Source of the DNA: Pieris napi
Taxonomy: Eukaryota; Arthropoda; Insecta; Lepidoptera; Pieridae
Length of the DNA stretch: 64,000 nucleotides
NCBI RefSeq assembly: GCF_905475465.1
Contig: NC_062259.1
Span: 8,628,501-8,692,500 of the forward strand
Direction: 5' to 3'
A program made the translations under genes and the position numbers. Below the pieces are notes generated by a model that did not search any database, was not told where the DNA came from, and worked only from the letters and a program-made list of their open reading frames with translations. Positions 24,301 through 37,900 of the stretch are shown one piece after another. Each line of letters begins with the position of its first letter. Within the stretch, counting starts at the first letter, position 1.

Positions 24301-27300
24301 AAAGTTATTTAAGCTTTACATATAATTTTCTAGTTATATAAATTGTGTTTTAACAGAATGGCTGAAAACTCTCGCATGTCCAAACTTTCCGAGAAAGATG
24401 ACGAATGTATATTCTCATGGAAACTATTTACTGGATGGGACTACATGATTGGAAATGCTGAGACAGCACACAACCGAATTGCTTCAGTTATTTTGGGGTT
24501 TAAAGAAGCTTTACTAGAAGAGGCAGAAAAGAAAAAAAATCCTAGGAAGTAAGCAAAAAATATTTGCTTTAACTATTAATATTCTTTGTTATAACTTTTA
24601 ATAACCCTTTTTCAACTTTTTTTAGTTGGCGCACTATAAGTCTCAGAGCATTAGTAAACTTTTGCGTCTTAATACTTTTAGCAGTATCGGCATATGCCGT
24701 TGTAACTGTGGTCACACGTTCTGACAATTACCGTGGTAAGACACCAAGTTGGTGGCATGAAAATGAGACGACAACTGTAGTTACAGTGATATCGATAACA
24801 TTTCCATTTTTCTTTGAATTCTTGGGGTTTCTAGAACATTTTCATCCAAGAAAACAACTTAGATTACAATTGGCTAGGTAAAACAATATAAGATATGCTT
24901 TTAAAATTGGTTCAAACGCCTTTCATGCTCACAAATATCTTTATCTTATTTCAGAATAATGTTGTTAAATTTATTGAATTTATACTCGCTAATTTTTGCA
25001 CAGTTTAGTAAAATTAATGGCATGAGTAAAGAATTGGTATCTTTACAACCAAGTTTATTAAGTAATAATACCAGTTTTAATATCCAAGAGCCCATAGATA
25101 TGGATAAACACTTTGCAACATTAACATGTTTTGAAGTAGATGTTCCTTGTTTACCTTGCCATATGACAACTTTTCCCCCAAAAGATTATTTACAAAATAT
25201 GGATAGTACTGAGAGGGAAATTATGTATAGCTCTCAAAACCCGTACGCAGTAAAGACCAGTAATAAACTATTGAAAACCGCGACGCTACGGCGGGGTAAA
25301 AGAAATACAGTTGACAAACAAGACGTTGATGGTATTAGAAAAGGCTTAGAAAAGGAGTTACAAAGATTAAGAAATTTAAGTATGATTAAAGAAAATGACG
25401 AATTTGAAGAAACTTCGGAAGTATATGATTACGAATTTTATGATACGGGTGAAGATACAACAAAATATACCACTGATACACTAACCACCGCATCCATAGG
25501 AGAAGAAACGACATATTCGACACCAATATCGTCGGAATTTGTCGGTGATTACGATAATTACAGTATTTATAACTTTGAAAATGAATTAATGACTACTCTG
25601 TCAGAAAAGGATTTAATTACTGAGGATGGGTCTTTAATAAGCGATATTACCACAAATAAAGAAACAGATACTTTTTCACACTCTACTTCAGATTTACCAA
25701 CTTCAACTGCATCATTTAATACTGATGAATCAAGCTTCACAGAGTCCTATTTGGAGGGAAATGACGTAACAACGGACGTCGTAACAGATTCAAACGACGC
25801 TTCTGGCACGACGGCTCATAAAATAGATATTAATGTGCTTTGGGAAACGAAAACATCATCTAATCCTGATATAAACTATTCAGCAAATATTGACTATGTG
25901 GAAAATGAAAGAAATAATGCTATATGTCCTAACATATCGTTTAATTGTTCGGTTAATTGTGGCGATAAAAATGTAACACAAACATTTTTCATGTCTAACT
26001 GTGTGCTTGTTGACATTAAGTGCTCGGTGAAGAAATGTATTTTAAATCAATCCCCAAAGAGTAATTTGAATAAAACAGAGTTAACTTACGTGGACTCTGT
26101 TTATTACGATAAATCTAAGAGAAAAATGTACAATCTCACAATAGCAACAAGGAAAAAATTACTAAAATTATGTTGGGAAACAATGTTTGGTCAGGAATTA
26201 GTTAAATTAACGATGATGGATCTGGTAGGTAATTTATTTCATAATATAACAATCGTAATTTTTTGCCGGTCAAGTATATATATTATTTTTTCAGGTATTC
26301 GTTCTTTTAGGAACTCTTTTTATGGACTTTTTCCGAGCATTATTTGTGAGGTATATGAATAGATGTTGGTGTTGGGACCTCGAGAAGAAATTCCCTGAAT
26401 ATGGTGATTTTAAGATAGCTGAAAACATACTGCATCTTATCAATAATCAAGGGATGGTTTGGATGGGAATGTTTTTTTCACCTGGTCTAGTCGTTCTAAA
26501 TGTCTTCAAATTAATGATAATGATGTATCTTCGATCATGGGCAGTAATGACTTGCAATGTTCCTCACGAAGTAGTGTTTAGAGTCTCAAAAAGCAATAAT
26601 TTTTATTTAGCACTATTGCTCACAATGCTATTTCTATGTGTGTTGCCAGTTGGATATACGATTGTATGTGTAAAACCCTCATGGCACTGTGGTCCTTTTT
26701 CAGAATACGATAAAATATATCAAATATTAACAACTAATATATACAATATCCTTCCAAAGAGTTTAAACTTCATATTAGAATATATTGCTTCACCTGCCAT
26801 AGTAATTCCTTTATTGGTATTGCTGATCCTCATAATTTACTATCTCACATCTCTAACTAATTCGTTAAGGGAAGCAAATAATGATTTAAAGGTAAGTAAT
26901 TTCATATAAATATTCAACAAGTAATACTTACTAGGTTTAGGCAATTGAGTTTAATGACTTCATAATTTTAGACACAATTGCGTCGAGAGAGGACAGAAGA
27001 GAGAAGAAAAATGTTTCAATTAGCGGATAGAAGACGAGGAGGATCTTCTTCGATTGATAACACTCCATTTGGAAGATGGAAAAAAGCTCTTCCTTCCTTT
27101 CCAATTAATAAATCTATAGACTCAGAAGACAGAAAAGCCATGTCATATGAAAACAATACTAAGGAATTATTGAAAACGACAAAACGAAAAGGTATTTTGT
27201 GTATATAAGCATAATATATCTAAATAAAAGTAATAATTATATATTTTTTTTAATCATTCATTCACAATGATTTTCAGGAATATTTGCTAAAATTGTCAGC

Positions 27301-27948
27301 ATAGCTTTAGATAGGACAACAAAGGATCATACGCCGGTGGTTCCTTCTCCAGATGTACAAAATGGTGATGATGAAACTGACACTGATTTTCATGAAAATT
27401 TTCCTAAAGCAGTTTTGCAGCTCAAAGACAATGTAACAGTTCATAGAGACAATGAAATAAAGAAGCGTAGCTTAGTTGAATTCAATACAAAAGTAAACGC
27501 GTTATTAACAGAAGTAAGACAAACGAGCCAAGAAATAACTGATATTGATATAGAGCGAAAACCCCAGGCTGAAAAAGAAATAGTACACAAGAAACTTTGT
27601 CGAAAACAAACATCTGAGTCAAGCAATCAATCTAAACAGTCAGACTCAATAAGTTCAGTAATTCCGGTTATAACAATAAGCACTACGGAAAGTGACGAAG
27701 AAATTCTTCAACATTCAAAAGCTGGCAATGTTATCCTAAGCTTAAAATCTAATAATACGTCTAATGAAAATGAGGAAAATAAAAAACATGACAAACGGGA
27801 TTCTTTGAGAAGAATCAAATGCAGTTCAAATCTTAAATCTTTGCAACGACAAAGTAGCGTAGAAAGTATAAATGATACCAAACCAATTAAAGATATATTT
27901 GGGAAAAAGGACGGGGATGGAGGACACAGATATCAATATTCGCTATAA
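21365..27948 (+). CDS. Tmc: Transmembrane channel-like (TMC) protein, 5' end uncertain
   Basis: Multi-pass membrane protein of the TMC channel family, whose best-known members act in mechanosensation. Exons: 21365-21497, 22148-22319, 22629-22767, 22969-23073, 23379-23567, 23977-24209, 24357-24548, 24626-24877, 24955-26224, 26295-26891, 26972-27191, 27278-27948 (TAA). All junctions are GT-AG and in phase. From the first ATG in the frame (21446) this gives 1363 residues. However, the frame is open back to an acceptor-like AG at 21363-21364, so earlier exons are likely. Segments in order: acidic and basic N-terminus, TM1 in exon 5, TM2 in exon 6, TM3-TM4 in exon 8, TM5 at the start of exon 9, a loop of about 385 residues, then the TMC signature CWETMFGQELVKL, TM6 to the last TM in exons 9-10, and a Ser/Lys-rich cytoplasmic tail. 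Hallmarks include HPRKQLR, NQGMVWMGMFFSPG, CNVPHEVVF and CGPFSEY. I have not assigned it to a TMC subfamily. Confidence 0.9.
25019..26150 (+). other. Tmc: Tmc extended extracellular loop (TM5-TM6)
   Basis: Exon 9 inserts about 385 residues between TM5 (LLNLLNLYSLIFAQF) and the TMC signature. Topology counted from a cytoplasmic N-terminus puts this loop outside the cell. It is rich in Thr, Ser, Asp and Glu and has many N-glycosylation sequons (NNTS, NVT, NIS, NCS, NQS, NLT). Cysteine clusters lie near both ends (CFEVDVPCLPC; CPNISFNC...CSVKKC). A basic RRGKR motif is at 25289-25303. The middle is low-complexity and mucin-like. Confidence 0.8.
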
Positions 27949-27977
27949 TTTCAAGATACATATATAATTTGTTGAAT

Positions 27978-27983
27978 AATAAA
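27978..27983 (+). terminator. Tmc polyadenylation signal
   Basis: AATAAA lies about 30 nt after the Tmc stop codon. The next gene starts about 1 kb downstream on the same strand, so this is the natural Tmc 3'-end signal. Confidence 0.6.
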
Positions 27984-28956
27984 TAATGATTTTTCTTAAG
28001 ATAAAACACTGTGTTAGAGACTTGATTTGCACACCATCAGCGAGACATGCCAATACTGCAATTAAAAAAAGTATTTAGGAAATTCATTTCTAGACGAAAT
28101 ACGACGATTTATAATCGTATGTCTTTAGACGCAAAAGCGATGAAATCGCGTATTTTAGCGTATTATTAAAATATCTAAATGTTTTCTATATTATATTGAA
28201 ATCAGCTTGCAAGTGTTTACCAACCATGAGATATCACATAATATAAGCTTTATTTTTAAACTTTATAAACTGAATTAATTACTTTTGTGTTATTTATTGT
28301 CTCATATTAACAAATTCTGATTTTATAAAGTATGATTAGGTATATTCAGAATCCACGTCTCACTTTAATATATTTTGTTGTATTTATTTTAATATTACAA
28401 GTAAGTGAAATATGTAAACTGAACGAGGTAGCTGAACTGCGTCAATAGTAATATCAATTAACTCATATTAAATACAATTTAAAAACAAGTTGTTCTTTTT
28501 TGGCCTCAAAACCAACTACCCTAGCTACCAAAAATAGGAAATATTATATAATATTATCATTTATGCAAAAATGCAGGAACTACAAAGGTAATATTTTGTT
28601 ATTTTTAACTATTTATTTTAAAAATTCAAAAATATGAGTACTAAAAACGTATGCAACTGCACATTAAAATTAGTATACACAGTAGAAGTCCAATAACCCT
28701 TTTATTTTTTACATCGTCTTAAAACTCGTCAAACAAAAAGGTATCATATTTTTAACAGTATAAACATGCCGCAACCAGATTAAAATCGCCTTTCCAATGT
28801 CTAACATAATTACAAGCGAGTCCCGATCCTGTCCTAAAATGATAATATTCCCTGAATTCGATAAAAAATAATCTCGCTAGTGGCCACTCGCCACCCCTCT
28901 CAAAGCCCGCAGCGCTAATACCTCGACATTCAGCGGCGGGACGGCGTTCGCGCAAC
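27984..28956. other. Intergenic region Tmc-LanA, presumed LanA promoter
   Basis: About 1 kb of AT-rich DNA that turns GC-rich only in the last 100 bp before the LanA ATG. An ATAAAAAATA stretch lies at 28859-28868, but I cannot fix a transcription start. The minus-strand frame at 28752-28958 is not supported as a gene. Confidence 0.5.
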
Positions 28957-31900
28957 ATGGAGCGTGTGATCGCGCTTCTATTATTGTGCAGCGTCGCGCG
29001 CGCAGAAATTTTAACACCCCCGTACTTTAACTTAGCGCTTGGAAAAAAGATAACTGCAACAGCGACCTGTGGAGACGAAGGTCCCGAACTTTACTGCAAA
29101 CTCGCCGGCGCCAACGCTGATCACGATGAACACGTTATTCAAGGACAGGTTAATATTTTCATTCATATTTAGTTAGACACTTTCTGCTATCAATCAATAT
29201 TTTTTTAAAGGAATGCATGATGTAGTTGTACTATATAGTAATATAAATTAATATGATTTTATCGTTAGGTGTTTTTTACGTTATGATTCATGAGTAAAAT
29301 ATAGATAAACTCAAGGTAGTGTAGGCTCTATGCGGTACAACCCTCTAAAGAAGCCTGTCTTTATGTTCACTTAAGTCTGGAATAAAGTCTTATAAATATT
29401 CAAGTTTTATATCAATCCTTGCAAGAGCATGATTACTATAGTTTTAAAATGTTGTAAAATTATTTTGTTTCTTTATTTTAAAACTTGGATGTGATAAGGT
29501 CTATGTTTCAAAATTTTATATAGCACACACAGTAGATAGGGAGGAGGCTGATAGGGTCTTATCTTTTACGTCCTGTTGTCCCGCCATCCCATTGATAAAA
29601 CATAATTTAATAGCCCGATGACAATACATAAATTCTTTACATATATTACGTAAGCTGACTCCTAATTAATGCCTCGTCAGCGACAATTTAGTTGTAACGT
29701 ATTTTATTTACGCGAATAACATTCACGTATATTATAGATAAATATAATTGTGAAATTGTTAAGTCGAGGTGAATATCCGTTTTTAAATTATTATTATTAT
29801 TACTATGTAGGCTAAGAATGTTGTAAATTCAATAAGCTTGAATGTTCAATTTTTTATAAAAAGATATCTAATATTCAAATTTAATTCAAGATTACGAGGT
29901 CAAAGGTTATTTATCTCCATGCCGTTACACTTTTCTTATCAAAACTTGGAAATGTGTAATTTGATAATAGCTTCCAAATGCTTAGTAGTTTCGTTATACT
30001 AGAACAAACAATATATTCTTATACTGCAAAGTTTGTTTTGCAATATTCTCTGGATCTACTAATAAGATGAAAAATATTCCTAATAAAAAGCTACATTATT
30101 TCAGTTAAAGAATGACATAGTTGATTGTCTTTTTAACCGAATTCTCAATAGCGAAAGGTTTTAATTCCACGTGATTTTTATGATCATAGCAGTCGATTAT
30201 ATTTTTTGTAAAAAGGAATTTATTGTATTTTCTCTTTTTCACGCGAACGAAGCATCCCAGGGAGTAGCTGGGGTTTTATCTTGCTTAGAATAAATTCAAA
30301 TAAAGTAGCGATGGAAGTTTGTGTCTTTAAAATTAAATATTATTAATTACAGTTATTAATATTAAAATTAAACTACCTACTAAAACAAAATGCTGAAATT
30401 ATATCTATGAACTGGGCAGGAGATAACTTATGTTGTAACTCGATAACATGTTACTGACCCATGTTGATCACGCTTTGCTATAGAAAAATCAGTGGTTTCA
30501 GATTTAGTAGGTACTAACATAATAATAGGTACACGATTCTATGTAAAAGAGAGAGAAGACGATAATTAGTTTTCAACGTCATTTACTGGGGAATGCTTTT
30601 ACAGCAATTCATATGAAACCGTATACACGACGTAACATGATTCTCAATAGAATACAACACAAATTAAAACCAAGCAATTTAAAAACTCAATTTAGCTTCG
30701 TCGATATTCGGCAAAGGTCGGCAAAACTCGCCGGTTTTTATGGACATGTGGTAGCCAAATGGTTATCTCGTCTTTGAATCGCTTTTGTTTTATCCTAAAG
30801 CGGCACAATGAATCTTTTTGTTTTTTGTAGATACAGCTTTTTGTGTGTTTCCAAAATAAAGAGAAATATATTGTGTGAATAAACGGAACTGTTTGGTTTT
30901 GAATGAATCTTTTGTTACACTATCTCATTGATAGTTAATTTATGTCGTAGATACCTATGTATTGCCTACTTCTATGAATGCTTATCTAAGGAGACTCAAA
31001 TACAGCCTATTTTTACACTTATGTATAGTGAGAAATAAGCAGATTTTTCAACTACATATAAATTAGACATCATAAAAAACTTCATATTACTGCTAAAAAT
31101 ATCTTGCGAAATCACATCTGCATGTTTCACTGACATTTATTAAGAAAAATAAGTGATCATTCTGTGCTTACCAGCCTTAAACAATTAGTGTTTTCGAAAC
31201 GAACCTAGGACCTCCGGGCTAGGGCCGGGTACCTGGATCCTTGTATGATAAGATTAATACTTAGTGATGTATCTATAATTGGTAAAATACATTATAGGTT
31301 TGCGACATATGTGACTCAACAAACGAAGCAAAGAAACACCCGCCAGAATTTGCAGTCGACGGTATGGAAACGTGGTGGCAGAGTCCTCCACTATCCAGAG
31401 GCATGAAATACAACGAAGTCAATCTCACCATTGATCTGGGCCAGGTATTTGAATTTTATAATTTAAACAATTTCATTATACCTATATGATTAAATTTAAT
31501 TATTGGATAAGGTTTGGTATGCTAGGCTTATTTTTAACCATAAACAAGGACCTCCCGTCCGATATGACATGTCGTGAAGGAAAACTATGACTGTTGTTTT
31601 TAGATATTTATAATATTTAAAAAGATATACTATATCTGGCATATTTATTAGCTGATTCGTTTTCTCAGGATTTATGATAACTAAATGTAACTTATTATAG
31701 AAAATAACTATGATGCATTACTACCAAGAACGATAGTACTCTGTAGTAATCCGGGACATTTGCCTCCTAAAATAGTCCATATGCTGAAAGTGCATTGACC
31801 CGAAATGACATCGCTGTTGTGTAATTGTAGACTTATATTATGTACGATGTTTATATACAATAATAATAATTTAATATGGACGCTTTTGTCATTATTAGAA

Positions 31901-34900
31901 ATGATGTTTTAACTTGAGACTTTGAATTGAATTCCTATCGAAAGTATTACTTGCTTATAGTAAATATTGCGATGAAACCGATCGGAGATGGTGACTTTCT
32001 TAAGCTCCAAACTTTAGTAAGCTATTCAGGAGCAATGCACTATCATAAGCTTTGCGATCATAAATAAAATAAATGTCTTATAATTTCATTTCTACGCCTT
32101 CAATAAAATGTTTTCAATGAACAACGATAGACTATAAGAACACGGTGCGAAAACGCGAATCTGCTAATGCGAAAATTGAATTTCTTGCTGAGCGACGCCG
32201 AGAATAGTTACATTCAGAAAGTAATACATTTTGAACACTTTGTTTGATCATGACAATATCGACACCCGTTTGCCTTATATAAACAGATTAGCTAATTCCG
32301 CGAATATTAGCGAAAGAGACCATAATATAATTACTTTATTTACGTACTAGCTGGTGCCCGTGACATCGTCTGTGCAGGTTTAGAATAATATTTCTCCAAT
32401 TGATGTAGCGTGAAAGACATATTTTATTTACTTTAAATACCAGAAGCGATAAAAGTATCAATTTTCATTTAGGAAATTTTTGTGTATTTGAAATAAATTA
32501 TCAATTTTTATTGTAGTTATGGTTCACTATTTTGGCTATAGTGGCTTACACATAAGATATAGATATATACTGTGACGGGTTTTTTTGTAGGAATATTTAA
32601 GATAAACATTTCCATCATACATTACTTATGTGTAACTCTAGCAGTTTTGGCAGGTACATTTTTTCCTACTTAATATTTTGGGCAATTCACACAATATCTG
32701 TATAATAAATAGCCTATGTTTTATTCTGATATAGCAATATTAATGTAAAGTTTCATTAAAATCCATTCAGTAGTTTTTACATGAAAAACTTTCGCGTTTA
32801 TAATATTAGTAGGAAAAATGTACAGGCACAGTACTTTAAATAATATATTTGGCACAAACCTAATAATCTCATACCTATGGTATTGTAAATGACATTTTCG
32901 ATTTGTATGTATGTTCTAAAGTTGCAGCAAAGTTTTTTTTTACCTAGATATCGTATTATACAGAGATGCTTGTTCTGCTATGCTAGCGATGCTATTCTGC
33001 CACAGAATTTTCTTCTAACGACGTTCTAAAATATAATCGATAGACATATTTGTTGCTGCCTATATTACGAAGTAAATAAAGATACATTGTTTTGCAGGAA
33101 TTCCACGTGGCGTATGTGTTTGTCCGAATGGGGAATTCACCAAGACCGGGTCTATGGGCGCTGGAAAAGTCGACGGACTATGGGAAGACATTCAAGCCTT
33201 GGCAATATTTTTCTGATTCTCCTCAGTAAGTAAACTTATTCATACAAATTTATTTATTTATTTTATACTCCTACAGCGAATTATACTAAAAACAGCGCTC
33301 AAGATGGAATACACAATATATAGAAAAAGATTTAAGCATTTAAAGAATTGGAAAAAAAGAACCATAAAAATAGAGAAATACATTTAGATAAGGTACCTAA
33401 TTTGGGTGTGTTGGGTTAGGTTAGTTAGGGTGTATGTATGGGTAATCAACGCAACAAATAAATATAATATTGCTACTACATGTTATTTCTGATTAAACTT
33501 TGTAATAATTCAAATAGAGAGGCTGGTAATTTACATTTTATCAAACAGTGAACCTGCAATATTCATACCAATATTAATACACACATTAATTTATTTAGAG
33601 ACTGCGAAAGATACTTCGGGAAAACAAGTCTGCAACCAATTACAAGCGACGACTCAGTAATATGTAGTACTGAGTACTCGAAGATTGTCCCATTGGAAGG
33701 AGGAGAAGTAAGTAAAATACTCTATATTCTAGAAACCTTTTCGTAATAATCTGCTGGTTGTCTATGTCTAAGGCCCCCTATGATTATGACCATTACTTTA
33801 CACTTCGAAAGCGGACGCTGCGATGGGATGATGGCAAATAGAAACTCCACTTTGGAAATGAATAAAACAAAATACTCTTTAACTATAAAAGCAGTGTTGG
33901 CCTAGCAGGCATTATTAACCCTAATGCCGCACTTGCGCCTACGGTGAATTAATCCGGCATGTCTTAACCCTTAAATCACCAGCATAGACGGCTGACAAGT
34001 TACTTGTCTATAAAAATCCTATAAAGAATGATCTATATAGGGATGAAGTGCCACTGGAATTATTGTTATTATTTTTAACTTTATGAGGTTTAGGTACGTT
34101 CTACAACAAAAGCGCTAATTTGCTGCACGTAAAAGCAAATAAAATAGTGCATAGATAAAATAATAATGTTATACTGCCATTAGGCTAGTAGTAATGCATC
34201 TGTGCACCCTTGGATATTTAATCCTCCCTTGCTCTTAGGATAAACCAAAACATCGCGCTCGTCGTGGTGTCTCGTGGTGGTTTTCAAGATACAGTATGTA
34301 ATTTCAGATCCCAATCTCACTGCTGAACTACCGTCCTTCGGCAAACAAGTACTTTAACTCATCAGTATTACAAGAATGGACCCGTGCGACAAACGTAAGA
34401 CTTCGTCTGCTGAGAACGAAGAACTTACTGGGGCACCTTATGTCTGTGGCACGACAAGATCCCACTGTTACAAGACGAGTAAGAATTTTTATATACTCAA
34501 CTAAAAGATATAGCTTGTATAATAATAAATTCGATATATTTGTGCATTGCAATCTTCACTATTAGACGACAATAAAGAGGTACCTACGATGTTTTAAATT
34601 AAAGAGAATTCAAGTTATTGACAGTCCTGCTAAAGAGCAAATGAAAAGCCAACTACGAAGTTAAACAAATACCCACTTACTTTCATAATATAAAGTCGAG
34701 TCCATAAGAAGCGAAATGATAATGTGTCATAAATATTTTATATGATTTCTGACATATAATTCTAAACACTACACAACAAATTATTTATGTCATAAATATA
34801 ATAAAATGTAAAGCGGGTTGATACATGATGATTACTTTAATTATTATATTTTTAATATAATTGTATATTTTACCCTTATTAAAATGATCATTGTTTACAG

Positions 34901-37900
34901 TACTTCTACAGTATAAAAGACATCAGTATCGGTGGTCGCTGCATGTGCAACGGACATGCAGATACTTGTGACCCAGCTGATCCGGAAAGTGATGCAAGTA
35001 TTTTGGTGTGTCGGTGTCAACACAACACTTGCGGTCCGCAGTGTGCTGCCTGTTGTCCCGGTTTCGAACAGAAGAAGTGGCGTATATCACAGAATTGGGA
35101 CCGATTTTCTTGTGAACGTAAGACTTTAAATGTCTGACAATAGACAAAATAATAAGATGCCTTATAAATTCCATATTTTTGCACATATGACGATAATTAA
35201 TCAAGAAATCTCTGTCTTATTATACAAATCTTACATTTTCTCCTTATATATAATTTTTTTCAAGTGCGGGGCGTTAAACACGGCTACGGTCCTTAATAGT
35301 CTGTGGCCTGTCCAGGTAGATAAATGTCAAAAATTTATGTTGACAGGTTAAATATCGTCTAGATTTTACTATTTGTATTTACTAGACTACAATAATATAA
35401 ACAATGCCATTAAAAAAATATATATATAAACAATATATTAATAGACCTAGTTTCCGGTTTTTAATTCAAAAATTATTGTAGAAAATGTTAATTCTCATGT
35501 TAGTAACATATTTCTTTTGTAACAAGTGTTTATAAACTTGAATAATAGAAGATTCTCAACATATTCCTATGATTAAAACTTATAAAGTAAATGTAATAGA
35601 TAATACCTACTTAGTTAGTGCAAAATTCCTCATTGCTTTTAGAAAAGAACATAAATACTGAAGTCAGATAATCCTATGAACCTTTACATACCTTCATATT
35701 AACCTGATATTATTACTGACTGACTTAACTGCAGATTTTAAGTATATATATATATATATATATATATACTTATAAAAACCGTAATATTAATCTTTTGTTT
35801 AATTAGCTTGTAATTGCCACAATCACACTACGGAATGTGAATATGACCCTGCGATTGATGAAAAAAGATTATCACTTGATATCCATGGCCGGTATGAAGG
35901 TGGAGGAGCTTGTAAAAACTGCCAGCATAATACTGAAGGCATCAACTGCAACAAATGCCAACCGACATTCTATCGCCCCTATGGGAAAAAGTGGGATGAA
36001 ATTGATGTGTGCCAACGTAAGTGTTTTATTTAAAATAAGTATGGGGTCTCTATGTAGATAGTTGGGATAACTTTCCTTAATAAGGATAATGATAGTGGTT
36101 TTATGTTTTATTTTGTTTTGAAGTAGAAACTGGCACCTCCATTATTGATGCAGCACTTGTCTAATTGCTAAATACTTGGGACAATTAATTAGAGATATAT
36201 CAAATTAAATCTCATTTTATTTGTAGCTTGTAACTGTGACCTCCACTATTCCACTGGTAACTGTGAGGAGGAAACAGGCCGCTGTGAATGTAGACGCGAG
36301 TTTAACCCTCCTAATTGTGACTCCTGTGCATATGGTTACTTTGACTATCCTAATTGCAAGCCATGCACTTGCAACTTAAATGGAACAGAGGGACAGCATT
36401 GTACTCCTACAGATGGTGTTGTAAGTTCAAATTATTTATTTACATGTTACACCATATTACTGTTGTTATTATAAATTAAGTTTTTTTTTTAAATTTTTAC
36501 AGTGCCCCTGCAAATATAATTATGCTGGCCAATCTTGTGAGATTTGCGCTGATGGTTATTACTCACCGGAATGTAAAAGTAAGTAGCTGTTTGTCTGTAA
36601 CTTGAAAATTTTGACAATTGTTTTTCAATTATAATGAAATTTATTTTCTCATATTTGTTGAAATAAATAGACAATAACTGAAACTTTCCTACATATTAAG
36701 AATATATTAGAATCAATTTTACTAAATGGGGAAAATGTTATTGTTCTTTCTTTCAGACTGTGAATGTAATACTGTCGGATCAGTCTCACAAGTGTGCGAC
36801 AAGGACTCTGGCAACTGTACATGTAAAAGCAAATATAGTGGACGAACTTGCAACCAATGTGAAGCTGGCTATTACAACTATCCAACATGTAAACGTGAGT
36901 ATAACTTTGAATTTATAGACATTGTTTTCAGTATTCAAATTTTGTGTCAAGAGGAAATAGTAGTTACAGTTTGTTAGTTAACAACTATAAGATAGTGTCT
37001 GTTGATATATAAGAAAATTTTGAAATTATAGGTTTGATTACCGTTGAAACTTTAGTTGTCTAGTATACAAAGCTAGTATATTATACTATATAGCTTTTCC
37101 AAAAATTATCTCCGGTTCTTAAAGAAGTACAAAATCTCGAACAACTTCAAATTGTTGACTTTTCGATTAAGAGATTTCAAACAAATTTTAATGCTCCTTT
37201 TATATTTAGATTGTAATTGTGACACAAGTGGGACTCAACCTAATATATGTGACGACGTTACTGGTCAATGCATCTGCAAAGTTGGTTTTGGGGGCGCTCG
37301 TTGCGACCAATGTTTGTCAGGGTAAGATGAACAATATTGTGTTATAAAATGTATATTAATAAGTTAAATGTATTTTAATATGTATTATATTTAGATAAGT
37401 AGAGCAGTGTTGGCCTAGCGGCTTCAGCGTGCGACTCTCATACGTCTTGAGGTCGTAGGTTCGATCCCCGGCTGTGCACCAATGGACTTTCTTTCTATGT
37501 GCGCATTTAACATTTGCTCGAACGGTGAAGGAAAACATCGTGAGGAAACCGACATGTCTTAGACCCAAAAAGTCAACGGCGTGTATCAGGCACTGGAGGC
37601 TGATCACCTACTTGCCTATTAGATTTAAAAAATGATCATGAAACAGCTTCAGAAATCTGAGGCCAAGACCTAAAGAGGTTGTAGCGCCACTGATTTATTT
37701 TTGTATATTTATATACCAATAGCAGAACCCCTACTTTGAACATGTACCAATTTTTTTTTAGCATTTCCAAGATGTATAAAACCTTCAAACTGTTTTATTA
37801 ATTATTTATATAATTAAGCCTGGATTTTCACGGGTAAAGGCAAAACATATCTCGCAAATCTATCAAAGAAAATTCGGTTAAAAACTGGCCAATTAATAGT

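Larger units (their letters stand above)
29005..34939 (+). other. LanA: LanA LN domain, exons 1-6
   Basis: The mature chain opens with EILTPPYFNLALGKKITATA, the typical alpha-3/5-type entry, and residues 17-262 form the polymerisation LN domain. Other landmarks are CDICDSTNEAKKHPPEFAVD, TWWQSPPLSRG, NLTIDLGQ, WQYFSDSPQDC and VPLEGGE. It ends with LLNYRPSANKYFNSS and YFYSIKDISIGGRCMC, where LE modules start. Introns 1 and 2 (2.1 and 1.7 kb) are long. Confidence 0.94.

Noticed and set aside
28752..28958. 68-codon minus-strand frame over the LanA start region
   Set aside because: It is antisense to the LanA 5' end and its composition follows the GC-rich leader. No domain or splice support.
33411..33432. 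GGTTAGGTTAGTTAGGG, like the insect telomere repeat TTAGG
   Set aside because: Only two or three imperfect units, which is too short to be an interstitial telomere array.
37394..37703. tRNA-gene-like A and B boxes
   Set aside because: No cloverleaf can be folded after the boxes and copies recur elsewhere with target duplications, so it is a SINE and not a tRNA gene.
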